A stretch of DNA of 64,000 nucleotides from Streptomyces sp. NBC_01233 (lineage in GTDB: Bacteria; Actinomycetota; Actinomycetes; Streptomycetales; Streptomycetaceae): contig NZ_CP108514.1 of assembly GCF_035989305.1 (NCBI RefSeq), forward strand, positions 6,304,501-6,368,500, read 5' to 3'. Below, one piece after another: positions 28,201 to 35,047 of the stretch; position 1 is the first letter of the stretch, and each line of letters starts with the position of its first letter. A program made the translations under genes and the position numbers. The notes beneath the pieces are model-generated. The model saw only the letters and a program-made list of their open reading frames with translations, made no database searches and was not told where the DNA came from.

Positions 28201-28635
28201 TTCGTCACCGACGACATGCTCCTCGTCCAGCCGGGACGAGCGGTCGCCCAGCGTGCACGGGTAATCGCCACCCCGCCAGCTGAGCCGGAGATCCCGGCAG
28301 AAGACGCCAGCAGCAGCGAAGACACCACCCCGCAGCCCAGCATCGGCACGCCTCTCCCGAGCACCGGCACTCACCCGTCGACGCCGATGGCCAAGAAGGT
28401 CGCGCGGAGGTTCTGGGGCGTCAAAACTCTCAACCCCAACCGTCCTGCCGCCGACTTCGCCAACATTCAGCAGGAGGTCCTCGCACACCTTGAAGCCGCC
28501 GACGGCGCCCAGCTCGAGGTTCGCATCGAGATCACCGCAACCACCACCGACGGTTTCACCGAGCAGCAAGTACGAACCGTCCGCGAGAACGCCGTCCAGT
28601 TGAAGTTCGAGGACAGCGGCTTCGAGGAAAGCTGA
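25228..28635 (+). CDS. DUF499 P-loop ATPase with Swt1-like HEPN N-terminus
   Basis: The 1135-residue protein begins with ALTNNEKVLRSFDQLLEGMRPWVDMRM, which resembles the Swt1-like HEPN domain (about residues 1-130). The DUF499 AAA+/STAND-like ATPase follows with FGGGKTHS (about 252-259) and VLILIDEWV as Walker B. A Pro/Ser/Thr-rich linker lies near residue 1010-1050, before a small C-terminal domain. ATG 25228 overlaps the methyltransferase stop by one base, so the two are coupled. DUF499 proteins are recurrent partners of DUF1156 methylases in predicted defence islands. A canonical HEPN RNase motif (RxxxxH) is not obvious, so the N-terminus may be structural. Confidence 0.85.
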   Translation: MALTNNEKVLRSFDQLLEGMRPWVDMRMSAQAPAGKDWMELIAAEDVAKFGTAKTYSQDDVRFLLRIVTERWKVFEKDLSRPQSALASELRETANAAHHGQKFSSDDTYRALDTIERLLTVIGAADEADVVAKMRMEHQREVFEKQTRNRLMREAQAVKVAGVQAGTAIKPWREVIRPHADVIRGQFSAAEFAADLYAVAHGYTAAPEYLNPAEFFSRTYLTSGLSDLLTRALKRLSGDAGASPVINLQTQFGGGKTHSMLALYHLFSEGLATSALSQAVQDVVHNALPTTEGDPLRSLDVQRVTLVGTKLSPSQPIVKDDGTHVRTIWGELAWQLGGREAFDRVAMADATGTDPGDALDAVVRDVVAGGKSVLILIDEWVAYARQLVGREDLPGGSFATQHTFAQHLTEMAKSIPGTMLVVSIPASDSLDNGGGGSALEVGGPNGHVALETLQHTIGRNADDWRPANNIESFEIVRRRLFEEPDAVALADISAVAKQYVKYYQENTGFFPRETTTGEYEQRIRAAYPIHPELFDRLYEDWSALPKFQRTRGVLRLMSVVINSLWAANDTTPLITPGAVPVHDTQVFSEITKYLDDNWKPVVDKDVDGEGATPVQIDRERPSFGQRALTRRVARSVFIATVPTLRSAHKGVDIQHLRLGTAVPGDVINHIGDARALLGQRATYFYEDGDRSWYDLAASVSRVAADRAAGYSEADVHATIVERLKAVGKAPKASFGAVYAAPLDTGDIPDSEALKLVFLHPKFTWGKEASTATDFAERLLREAGNGQRQRRNMLVMVAADRETYPELDGVVREYRAWQSIADEADELELSAQQRKQSITRARQLNAAVDDRVRAAFTAALIPIELPGQKPTISFTRVAKDGGSLAERVTAALKAKGWITPLLGATLVRMALEGALANAWSKGHVRFGDLWSWYTQYPYLKRLPNRQVLEQAVLSAADVLLWQQDAFALADGYDEANDEYQNLWIHGDKPEPGFVTDDMLLVQPGRAVAQRARVIATPPAEPEIPAEDASSSEDTTPQPSIGTPLPSTGTHPSTPMAKKVARRFWGVKTLNPNRPAADFANIQQEVLAHLEAADGAQLEVRIEITATTTDGFTEQQVRTVRENAVQLKFEDSGFEES

Positions 28636-29076
28636 GCAACCTACCGCCGATCCACAATCGGACATGCGGCAGGACCCCTGCGCGACTCGGGATGAGGCAA
28701 CCGCCCCATCCCGGGCGCAGGAGGCCAAGGGTCGCGGGGGCCGTCCGGAGGCCAACGACGGTCTCGACGACGTCCCTTTGGGCCCTGAGGCATGTGGCCC
28801 TGACACCGAGGAATCCCGCGCTCCGACATCAGGGCCGTTACACGAGCCGGCTCGAGGTGTCGCCGGATGTGCTGCTCCACCAACACCATCGACGCGAAAC
28901 GGTCACGCCGCTCCTTAAGGTGGATGGCCCTCTCGGTTCCGTCACACGCGGCCGAGTTCGCGGCAGCCGCGTTCATCTTCAACGCCAGCATCGAGGTGGC
29001 CAATCCGCGCCACCGCCTACCTGAACACAGGCCACATAGGGTCTCCCCTCGCGGGCGGGTGGTGGAGTCAGAGCGG
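28636..29076. other. Intergenic region after the defence cassette
   Basis: No gene is recognisable in these 441 bases. Open frames on both strands have no family resemblance. CCGAT/ATCGG just after the ATPase stop could form a short hairpin. The usual phospholipase D or DUF3780 partners of related systems are not here. Confidence 0.45.
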
Positions 29077-29511
29077 CTAATCGGCCAGGCGTCCCAGCAG
29101 GGCTCCCTGGCCGGACTGGAGGACATGTGCGACCTCCAGCGGGATCCAGAAGCATTCGAAGCGGGTCGGCTCCTGTTCGCCATCGTGGTCCTCTTGACTC
29201 ATCCACCGCTCGGGGGTCGGCTCGGTGAGTTCCAGGTGGAACACGTGGCGGTGCTGGATCTCGGAGCGGTACGGGCTGATGTCGTATTCGGTCTCGCCGA
29301 GCTTGCGGACGATCTCGAAGTCAGAGAGGCCAGTCTCCTCGCGCGCCTCGCGAAGCGCGGCGTCCTCTGGGGCCTCACCCGGGCGGATGCTGCCTGCAGG
29401 CACCTGGATGCCTACCTCTTCGTAGGAGTAGTCGGTGTGGCGGAACACCAGCAGGCGCCCGTCGCGTACGACATAGGCCAGCACCTTTTCCTTCGTGCGC
29501 TTCTCGGGCAT
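29077..29511 (-). CDS. NUDIX hydrolase
   Basis: This 144-residue protein has a complete Nudix box, GSIRPGEAPEDAALREAREETGL, at about residues 40-62. All the metal-binding Glu residues (REAREE) are present. NUDIX enzymes hydrolyse nucleoside diphosphates linked to another moiety. ATG 29511 follows GGAGG on the minus strand. It lies 94 bases downstream of a HIT gene in the same direction, and the two may be co-transcribed. The substrate is unknown. Confidence 0.85.
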   Translation of the reverse strand: MPEKRTKEKVLAYVVRDGRLLVFRHTDYSYEEVGIQVPAGSIRPGEAPEDAALREAREETGLSDFEIVRKLGETEYDISPYRSEIQHRHVFHLELTEPTPERWMSQEDHDGEQEPTRFECFWIPLEVAHVLQSGQGALLGRLAD

Positions 29512-29605
29512 AGCGATAATCCTCCGTTCGCTGCGGAGAGCAGGGGCAGCATGGCCTGGGTGGCGTCAGGCTGAAGGCTGTGCCCCGCCTGGCGAGCGAT
29601 GGTCG

Positions 29606-30049
29606 TCAGCGTTGCCTGGCGTCGAGGGCAGCGAGGCCGCCACGAACGGCAGTAGCCGTCTTGTCGAGCTGGTCTCGCTCCTGCACGCGCCAGTCAGCAT
29701 CAATGCGAAATGGGTCACCTGTGAAGCGGGGGAAGACATGCAGGTGAACGTGGAAAACTTCCTGGAAGGCGGCCTCGCCGTCCGCAAGGAACAAATTGAC
29801 GCCCTCACATCGCAAGCCTGATCGCCGTAGTGCCCGTCCGAGCTGATGCGCCACTTTCCAGACCAGGACGCCGACGTCCTCCTGAAGATCCTCCAGTCCC
29901 ACAGCATGCGCCTTGGGGATCACCAGCAAGTGGCCTGGGGTGACGGGCTGGAGATCCATGAAAGCGATCACCGATTCATCTTCGTGGACGATGCTGGCGT
30001 CCGCCCGACCTCTCGCTATTGCACAAAAGATGCATCCGTCGTCCGCCAC
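29606..30049 (-). CDS. HIT-family nucleotide hydrolase/transferase
   Basis: This protein of about 147 residues has CIFCAIARG at the start, a VIPKAHAVGL strand and the histidine triad HVHLHVFPR near residue 100. HIT enzymes hydrolyse or transfer nucleotidyl groups from substrates such as Ap4A, AMP-lysine or other adenylated compounds. GTG 30049 has GGGGG a few bases upstream; TTG 30064 is an alternative, five codons longer. Together with the NUDIX gene it forms a small nucleotide-clean-up pair beside the defence cassette. Confidence 0.8.
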   Translation of the reverse strand: MADDGCIFCAIARGRADASIVHEDESVIAFMDLQPVTPGHLLVIPKAHAVGLEDLQEDVGVLVWKVAHQLGRALRRSGLRCEGVNLFLADGEAAFQEVFHVHLHVFPRFTGDPFRIDADWRVQERDQLDKTATAVRGGLAALDARQR

Positions 30050-30420
30050 AGCCTGCCCCCTCAAGGCTCGAGTACCCCGTGCCGCTCACAACATCAGAAG
30101 CGGCACGAAGGCGCGAGCGAATTTCACCCGGCCCCGCAGTCGGCGGAGACAAGCCACCTCCGCCGGGGAGTCACGCCAGCGCCGCGGGGTGCCCCAGCCG
30201 ACTGGTGACGACAAAAGCCGTGATCAATGAGGGGCCCGGCCGGCAGTCCCGATGGGTGGCTCCGGGCCGGGATCGCTCACGGCAGACAGGAAAACCCCTG
30301 ACAGGACTGGAAGACCTCGCAGGAGCATGTCAACGTACAACGTCCCTGATCAGCCAGGTTTCCGTGGGCGATTCCGCTCCATGCCGGCCCCAGCGCTACC
30401 CGAGGAGAACGCTGTCCAAG
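30050..30420. other. Intergenic region, divergent promoters
   Basis: This stretch lies between the minus-strand HIT gene and the plus-strand winged-helix gene, so it should contain both promoters. I see GC-rich repeats of CCGGGCCGG type but no gene and no box I can assign. Confidence 0.4.
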
Positions 30421-30774
30421 ATGCTGCTTCGCTCGCTCCGCTTCACAACCCCCGTCCTCTTTGCCCTCGGCGCCCTGAACGCCGTCACGGCCCAGATGCA
30501 AGATGACCGGGGAGCCCTGGCCACCGCCTTGTGCCTGTGCGTGTGCGCCGGTGGCCTCTTCGTCGAGGACCGGCTCCAGCACGGACTGCGCCGTGACCGG
30601 CGAGTCCTCGCTTACGTGGCCGCCCACCCGAAGACCTCTCTTATGGGCGCCGCCCGCGACCTTGAGTTCTCCTCCCGCACGATCGAGGCGAGCCTCGAAC
30701 GCCTCGTGGCAGACGGCCTCGTGGCTCATGGCGGGGAGGAAGCGACGGTGCGCACGTACAGCCTTTCCGGCTGA
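30421..30774 (+). CDS. Small membrane protein with C-terminal winged-helix domain
   Basis: The 117-residue protein has two hydrophobic segments (about residues 8-24 and 32-48, PVLFALGALNAVTA and ALATALCLCVCAGGLFV). A winged-helix-like domain follows from about residue 60 (VLAYVAAHPKTSLMGAARDL, SRTIEASLERLVADGLV). This could be a membrane-tethered regulator. CGAGGAG about 14 bases upstream supports ATG 30421, although longer in-frame starts exist. No family name can be assigned. Confidence 0.5.
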   Translation: MLLRSLRFTTPVLFALGALNAVTAQMQDDRGALATALCLCVCAGGLFVEDRLQHGLRRDRRVLAYVAAHPKTSLMGAARDLEFSSRTIEASLERLVADGLVAHGGEEATVRTYSLSG

Positions 30775-31118
30775 TGTGCGCCGCCTCGGCGGCGCGCAAT
30801 ATAGCGGGCGATCCCCGGTTTCCGAAACCGGGGATCCTGCGGACCATCAGTGGTGTGTTCCGGCTGCTTGGCGGTGGACCGGCACGCAGTCCCGTGTTCT
30901 CCGCCGGCCCCGAGTTCTGGCGTCGAATCCCGCTCCGACCGAAATGCCACCCGAACTCGGACGCCACCGAACGTCTCTGCAAGGAATTCCTTCATGTCTC
31001 GATCCGTGCTACACCCTGCCCTGAAACAGGGCGCCTCCTCCCTGGAATGCGCTGACTGTATGACTGCGGTAGGGGCGTCTTCGTGGGTGTTCTTCGGTCT
31101 CGGGGATGAGGCGGCGCA
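30775..31118. other. Intergenic region with hairpins before the excisionase gene
   Basis: GCGCCGCC/GGCGGCGC (30778-30795) follows the winged-helix gene and may terminate it. A 13-bp perfect palindrome lies at 30810-30836. A short GCCCTG/CAGGGC hairpin sits at 31018-31032. No gene is seen. Confidence 0.5.
30810..30836. repeat. Perfect 27-base palindrome
   Basis: GATCCCCGGTTTC (30810-30822) is followed, after one central base, by its exact reverse complement (30824-30836). With a one-base centre it is better suited to binding a dimeric protein than to acting as a terminator. It may be an operator or recombination accessory site for the xis/int module. Confidence 0.6.
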
Positions 31119-31337
31119 ATGAGGCGGCAGAAGGTCCCAAAGATCCGTGCTGGTGACGAATTGATGACGGTCCCCGAGGTTCTCGCGGAATTGAAGGGGA
31201 TATCACGCCGCACGTTCTATCGGTGGAGGGAACTCGGCACCGGTCCCACCACATTCAAACTGCCCAATGGGGAGCTGCGTCTGTGGCGCAGTGACTTTAT
31301 GGAATGGCTGCAAGAAAGAGAGGAAATCTTCGCTTGA
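31119..31337 (+). CDS. Excisionase-like helix-turn-helix protein
   Basis: This 72-residue protein has a MerR/AlpA-type winged helix: LMTVPEVLAELKGISRRTFYRWR followed by LPNGELRLWRSDFMEWL. Such small proteins precede integrases of actinobacterial integrative elements and act in excision or regulation. Its stop overlaps the TTG start of the integrase gene, so the two are coupled. Confidence 0.8.
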   Translation: MRRQKVPKIRAGDELMTVPEVLAELKGISRRTFYRWRELGTGPTTFKLPNGELRLWRSDFMEWLQEREEIFA

Positions 31338-32710
31338 AGTCCACGGACGTAAGCCTGTGGGAGATCAGGGAAAAGCAGCGTCGCGGGCGTGACACCTACG
31401 AGGTGCGCTGGGTGGTGTCCGGGCGCGAGTTCTCCCGCTCGCGCAAGTCCTTCGGCCTGGCCCAGAAGCTGCACTCGAAGCTGCTCATGGCCCAGGACGC
31501 GGGCGAGCAGTTCGACACGGAGAGCGGCCTGCCGGCCTCGATGGAGGAGAAGCCGAAGGCTCGTTCGTGGTACGAGTTCGCCTTGGCCTACATGGCGCGG
31601 CGCTGGCCAATGGCCTCACCGAACTACCGGGACGAGATCAACGAGTCCCTGACCGCCGTCACGAAAGCGGTGCTGCCCCCGGGGCCCGGCAGGCCGGGCG
31701 ACGATGCACTGCAGCGGGCGTTGCGGGATTGGGCGTTCGTCATGCCGGGGCCGTATGACCGGGAGATACCCGAGCAGGCGCGGGCGGTACTGACGTGGGT
31801 GGCCGAGAATTCTCCGCCCCTTGCGGGACTGGGGGACAAGGAACTGGTCCACAAGGTCCTAGACGCGCTGAAACTGAAGCTCGACGGGACGGCGGCGGCA
31901 ACGGAAACGGCCAAGCGTAAGAGGAAGGGATTCGTCGCCGCGCTGAACTACGCCACTGAGATTGGCGAGTTCACAGAGAGTCCGATCAAACAGGTCAAGG
32001 AGACCCGGGCTCCGAAAATCGTGGAAGTCGACCCCCGGGTCGTCGCGAACCCCCGCCAGGCCGCCAACCTCATCGACGCCGTCTCGTATGTAGGGCTGTA
32101 CGGACGTGCGCGCGGCCGACGCCTGGTCGGCATGTTCGCCAGCATGTACTACGCGGGCCTGCGGCCGGCCGAGGCCGTGGGATTGGCGGAAGCAGACTGC
32201 CACCTTCCCGAGGAAGGGTGGGGGCATGCCACGCTCCACCGGACCCGTCCGACCGTCGGTAAGAAGTGGACTCGGACCGGAGAGGTCCACGACGACCGAG
32301 GCCTGAAGAACCGCGCCCCGGAAGCCGTCAGGGTCGCCCCTCTTCCGCCTGTCCTAGTTGGCATCCTTCGCGACAGTATCAACGTATTTGGCACGGCTGA
32401 CGATGGAAGGCTGTTCTTCAACGAACGTGGTGGTGTGGTCGGGTCATCCACGTACAGCCGCGTATGGTCGGAGACGCGTGAATTCGGGCTTCCGCCCGAA
32501 TTGGTCGACAGCCCGCTCGCAGAAGTTCCGTACGACCTTCGCCACTCGGCTCTGTCGACCTGGCTGAATGCCGGGATGGACCCCACCGAAGCGGCGCAGC
32601 GCGCCGGCAACACGGTGGAGGTGCTCCTGGCTCGGTACGCCAAGTGCCTACACGGCCGAGCCGCAGTCGCCAACCAGCGCGTAGAGAATTTCTACGCCGA
32701 ATATGCGTGA
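31334..32710 (+). CDS. Tyrosine site-specific integrase
   Basis: This 458-residue tyrosine recombinase has the first catalytic Arg in YYAGLRPAEAVGL, the HxxR-region DLRHSALSTWLNAG and AGNTVEVLLARYAKCL with the nucleophilic Tyr. This is the signature common in integrases of Streptomyces integrative elements. The N-terminal SAM-like DNA-binding part is present. TTG 31334 (TTGA overlap with xis, AGAGAGGAAA upstream) is the likely start; an ATG at 31304 lies inside the xis gene. The stop is about 210 bases from the 3' end of tRNA-Arg, the expected geometry for integration into that tRNA. Confidence 0.9.
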   Translation: MKSTDVSLWEIREKQRRGRDTYEVRWVVSGREFSRSRKSFGLAQKLHSKLLMAQDAGEQFDTESGLPASMEEKPKARSWYEFALAYMARRWPMASPNYRDEINESLTAVTKAVLPPGPGRPGDDALQRALRDWAFVMPGPYDREIPEQARAVLTWVAENSPPLAGLGDKELVHKVLDALKLKLDGTAAATETAKRKRKGFVAALNYATEIGEFTESPIKQVKETRAPKIVEVDPRVVANPRQAANLIDAVSYVGLYGRARGRRLVGMFASMYYAGLRPAEAVGLAEADCHLPEEGWGHATLHRTRPTVGKKWTRTGEVHDDRGLKNRAPEAVRVAPLPPVLVGILRDSINVFGTADDGRLFFNERGGVVGSSTYSRVWSETREFGLPPELVDSPLAEVPYDLRHSALSTWLNAGMDPTEAAQRAGNTVEVLLARYAKCLHGRAAVANQRVENFYAEYA

Positions 32711-32723
32711 CGATGATCACATT

Positions 32724-32759
32724 GAATGCCCCGGGGGCTCACCCTCGGGGCATTCTTTT
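32724..32759 (+). terminator. Rho-independent terminator after the integrase gene
   Basis: GAATGCCCCGGGGG (32724-32737) pairs with CCCTCGGGGCATTC (32742-32755) with one mismatch, followed by TTTT. It begins 14 bases after the integrase stop. Confidence 0.8.
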
Positions 32760-32860
32760 GCTCCCCAGTGGCCCATATGCGCGATATGTTCGATCCCGCA
32801 TATGTCCCGCGAGGCGTGTCCTAGGGGTGCTTCCGGTGGCATATGGCTGCACATAACAGC

Positions 32861-32904
32861 AGACCCTCTGACTGGGCTTAACGCCTGGTCAGAGGGTCTT
32901 TTTG
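32861..32904. terminator. Perfect 12-bp hairpin with T-run next to the tRNA
   Basis: AGACCCTCTGAC (32861-32872) and GTCAGAGGGTCT (32888-32899) form a perfect stem followed by TTTTT. On the plus strand it is a classical intrinsic terminator. On the minus strand it lies just past the tRNA 3' end, so it may end that transcript too. Confidence 0.75.
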
Positions 32905-32919
32905 GCACCTGAACTGCGG

Positions 32920-32991
32920 TGCCCCCGGCAGGATTCGAACCTGCGCACACGGCTCCGGAGGCCGTTGCTCTATCCCCTGAGCTACGGGGGC
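32920..32991 (-). tRNA. tRNA-Arg (anticodon CCG)
   Basis: The minus strand folds as a complete cloverleaf of 72 bases. The acceptor stem is GCCCCCG/CGGGGGC, the D-arm contains GCTCAGGGGATAGAGC, the anticodon arm is ACGGC-CTCCGGA-GCCGT with anticodon CCG, and the T-arm contains GGTTCGAATCC. The discriminator base is A and CCA is not encoded. Its 3' end points towards the integrase gene, so it is the probable attachment site and has been left intact. Confidence 0.95.
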
Positions 32992-33097
32992 GCGTCGCTT
33001 GTGTTGCTGCGACGGGTTGAACCCTACCAGCTTCCGTAGGGTGATCAGGAACGGGTTTGCGGGGGAGGAGAGGGCGGGTCGCCCGCAGGAGGTGGAA

Positions 33098-33571
33098 GTG
33101 GCAAAAACCCGGACGCGGGGGCCCGGCGCGACCTACTCTCGAGTTGTGTCAGGCGTCTCAGGCCGGGTGCTTGTTGTCGACGACAACAAGGTCATCCGGC
33201 AGCTGATCAAGGTCAATCTCGAGCTGGAGGGCTTCGAGGTCGTGACCGCGAACGATGGTGCCGAGTGTCTGGACGTCGTGCATCGTGTCCGTCCCGATGT
33301 GATCACCCTTGATGTGGTCATGCCGCGGTTGGACGGGTTCGGGGCGGCCGCGCAGCTGCGGGCAGATCCGCGGACCAGGGACGTGCCCGTGGCCATCGTG
33401 AGTGCCTGCACGCAGCAGGAGGTGGAGGCCGGGATCGCGGCCGGGGTGGATGCCTTCCTCGCGAAGCCCTTCGAGCCCGCCGAGCTGGTGCGGGTCGTGC
33501 GGCGGCTGGTCGAGCGCAAGGACCGGCGCGACGGGAGGAAGGGGACCCCCGCCGGTAGGGGGCGGGGCTGA
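33098..33571 (+). CDS. Single-domain response regulator
   Basis: This protein of about 157 residues is a CheY-like receiver with RVLVVDDNKVIRQ (acidic pair), DVITLDVVMPRLDG (phospho-Asp), VAIVSA and FLAKPFEPAEL (conserved Lys). There is no output domain; the C-terminus is basic. It probably relays or competes in a phosphorelay. GTG 33098 follows AGGAGG by five bases; a shorter start at GTG 33146 is possible. It marks the return to core chromosome on the far side of the tRNA gene. Confidence 0.8.
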   Translation: MAKTRTRGPGATYSRVVSGVSGRVLVVDDNKVIRQLIKVNLELEGFEVVTANDGAECLDVVHRVRPDVITLDVVMPRLDGFGAAAQLRADPRTRDVPVAIVSACTQQEVEAGIAAGVDAFLAKPFEPAELVRVVRRLVERKDRRDGRKGTPAGRGRG

Positions 33572-33610
33572 GTCCCGGGCCTCCTTGTTCACCTGATTTC
33601 TCCCAGGAGG

Positions 33611-33630
33611 CCCCGGCCTTCAGGCCGGGG
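33611..33630 (+). repeat. Probable left-end hairpin of the TnpB element
   Basis: CCCCGGCC and GGCCGGGG flank TTCA in a perfect imperfection-free stem, followed by AGGAATG. This form is typical of subterminal hairpins at the left end of actinobacterial IS200/IS605-type elements. It could alternatively terminate the response-regulator transcript. Confidence 0.55.
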
Positions 33631-33736
33631 AGGAATGGGTCCTTGGGGCGGAGCCGCGAAGCGGCGGAGTTCGTTGCACATTTGCTCTGACTTGCACTCT
33701 CTTCTGTTGTCAGTGGCGGGCGTTAGGTTGTGGAGC

Positions 33737-34942
33737 ATGACGACGGCAGGGTCGAGAGCTGATGGTGGCGGGCATGCCCGGTACACCTTCCGGCTTCGTG
33801 TGTCGTCCGCCGCGCGGGCTGCCCTGGAAGGGGAGTGGGCGCGGTGCCGTTGGGTGTGGAATGAGTGCGTGGAGATGTCCCGCAAGGTCCACCGGCTCAA
33901 CAAGACTGCCGTCGAGATGATCACGTGCGGTCCGGCGCAGCTCGACAAGATGCTTACCGAGGCCCGCCGGTCGATGGGCTGGCTGCGCGAGGGTTCTTCG
34001 GTTCCTCAGCAGCAGATCATCCGGGACTTCGCGAAGTCCCGCGCCAAGGCCCTCAAAGACGTCGAGGCGAAGCTGCCCGTCAAGCAGCGTGCCGGGATGC
34101 CCCGCATCAAGCGCAAGCGCGAGGCGCTGCCGTCGCTGAACTACACCACCCGCGGGTTCCGGGTGCGGGACGGTCACCTGCACCTGGCAGGCGGGATCGC
34201 CTTGTCGGTGGTGTGGTCGCGTGATCTTCCGTCCGCACCCAGTTCGGTGCGGGTCTACCGGGACAGCCTCGGGCATTGGTACGCCTCGTTCGTCGTCGCC
34301 ACCGAGGCCGTCCCGCTGCCCGCCACGGGCCGGGTGATCGGCGTTGACTGGGGCATCAAGGAGACCGCGACCACCACCTCCGACGACCACGACCTCCCGC
34401 ACGCCGAGCACGGCAGGTCGGCCGCCGTGAAGCTGGCCCGCTACCAGCGGATGATGGCCCGCCGGAAGACGCCGAAGAACCGGCCCGACACCACCGGATA
34501 CAAGAAGGCCCGCAAGGCTGCGGCGAAGGTGTCGAAGAAGATCACCCGGCAGCGGCAGGACACCGGCCGCAAGTGGGCCAAACAGGTCGTACGGGACTTC
34601 GACCACCTCGCCGTCGAAGACTTCCGCCCGCGGTTCCTCGCGAAGTCCACAATGGCCCGCAAAGCGGCCGACGCCGCGATCGGCGCCGTCAAGGCGGCGC
34701 TGATCGAGATGGCCCGCAAGCACGGCAAGACCGTGCACCTTGTCCACCCCGCGCACACCACCATGGATTGCGCACAGTGCGGAGCGAGAGCCAAGCACGC
34801 ACTCCCCCTCTCCGAGAGAACGTATACGTGCACCGCGTGCGGAGCGGTGTCCCCCAGGGACAAGAACTCCGCCCGCGTGATGCTCGTCCGGGCTGGTCTC
34901 AACCCGGCTAGTGCTGAACTTGTAAGACCCGCCACCTGCTAG
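33737..34942 (+). mobile_element. tnpB: IS200/IS605-type TnpB (OrfB) gene, RNA-guided nuclease family
   Basis: This 401-residue TnpB-like protein has an N-terminal helix-turn-helix/OrfB_IS605 region and a split RuvC domain: GVDWGIKE (Asp204), VEDFRP (Glu294) and SPRDKNSARV (Asp375). A zinc finger CAQCG...CTACG lies before the third motif. All three catalytic acids are present, so it may be active. No TnpA (Y1 transposase) gene accompanies it, so the element is non-autonomous (IS1341-like). ATG 33737 is chosen because the upstream in-frame residues are not TnpB-like. It sits between the response regulator and nrtL, outside the island. Confidence 0.9.
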
Positions 34943-35013
34943 GTGCCAGGCAAAGTGAGCTAGGAATCCCCTCCCTCCCAGGGAGGGGAGGTTTCAAATG
35001 GCGAAACCCTTCG
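34900..35013 (+). ncRNA. Candidate TnpB guide RNA (omega RNA) and right end
   Basis: TnpB guide RNAs are made from the 3' end of tnpB and the adjacent right end, with about 16 bases of flanking DNA as guide. Here ACCT-GCT-AGGT (34934-34944) and CCCCTCCCT/AGGGAGGGG (34968-34976 and 34980-34988) form hairpins just past the stop codon, followed by TTTCAA (34992-34997). The right end should lie there, and the guide would begin near 34998. The 5' limit is not visible. Confidence 0.4.
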
Positions 35014-35047
35014 TGGGATGGCGGGGCGTCTCCCCTAGGCTGGTCCC

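Noticed and set aside
18820..28635. BREX or Pgl system
   Set aside because: There is no PglZ, BrxL or BrxA homologue; DUF1156 and DUF499 point to the DISARM-related group.
26014..28806. Open frame of 930 codons on the minus strand opposite the DUF499 gene
   Set aside because: It mirrors the coding strand through GC-rich codon bias and has no family-like sequence.
1..31118. Conjugative integrative element (AICE) backbone
   Set aside because: Apart from xis and int I see no rep, tra or spd genes in the window.
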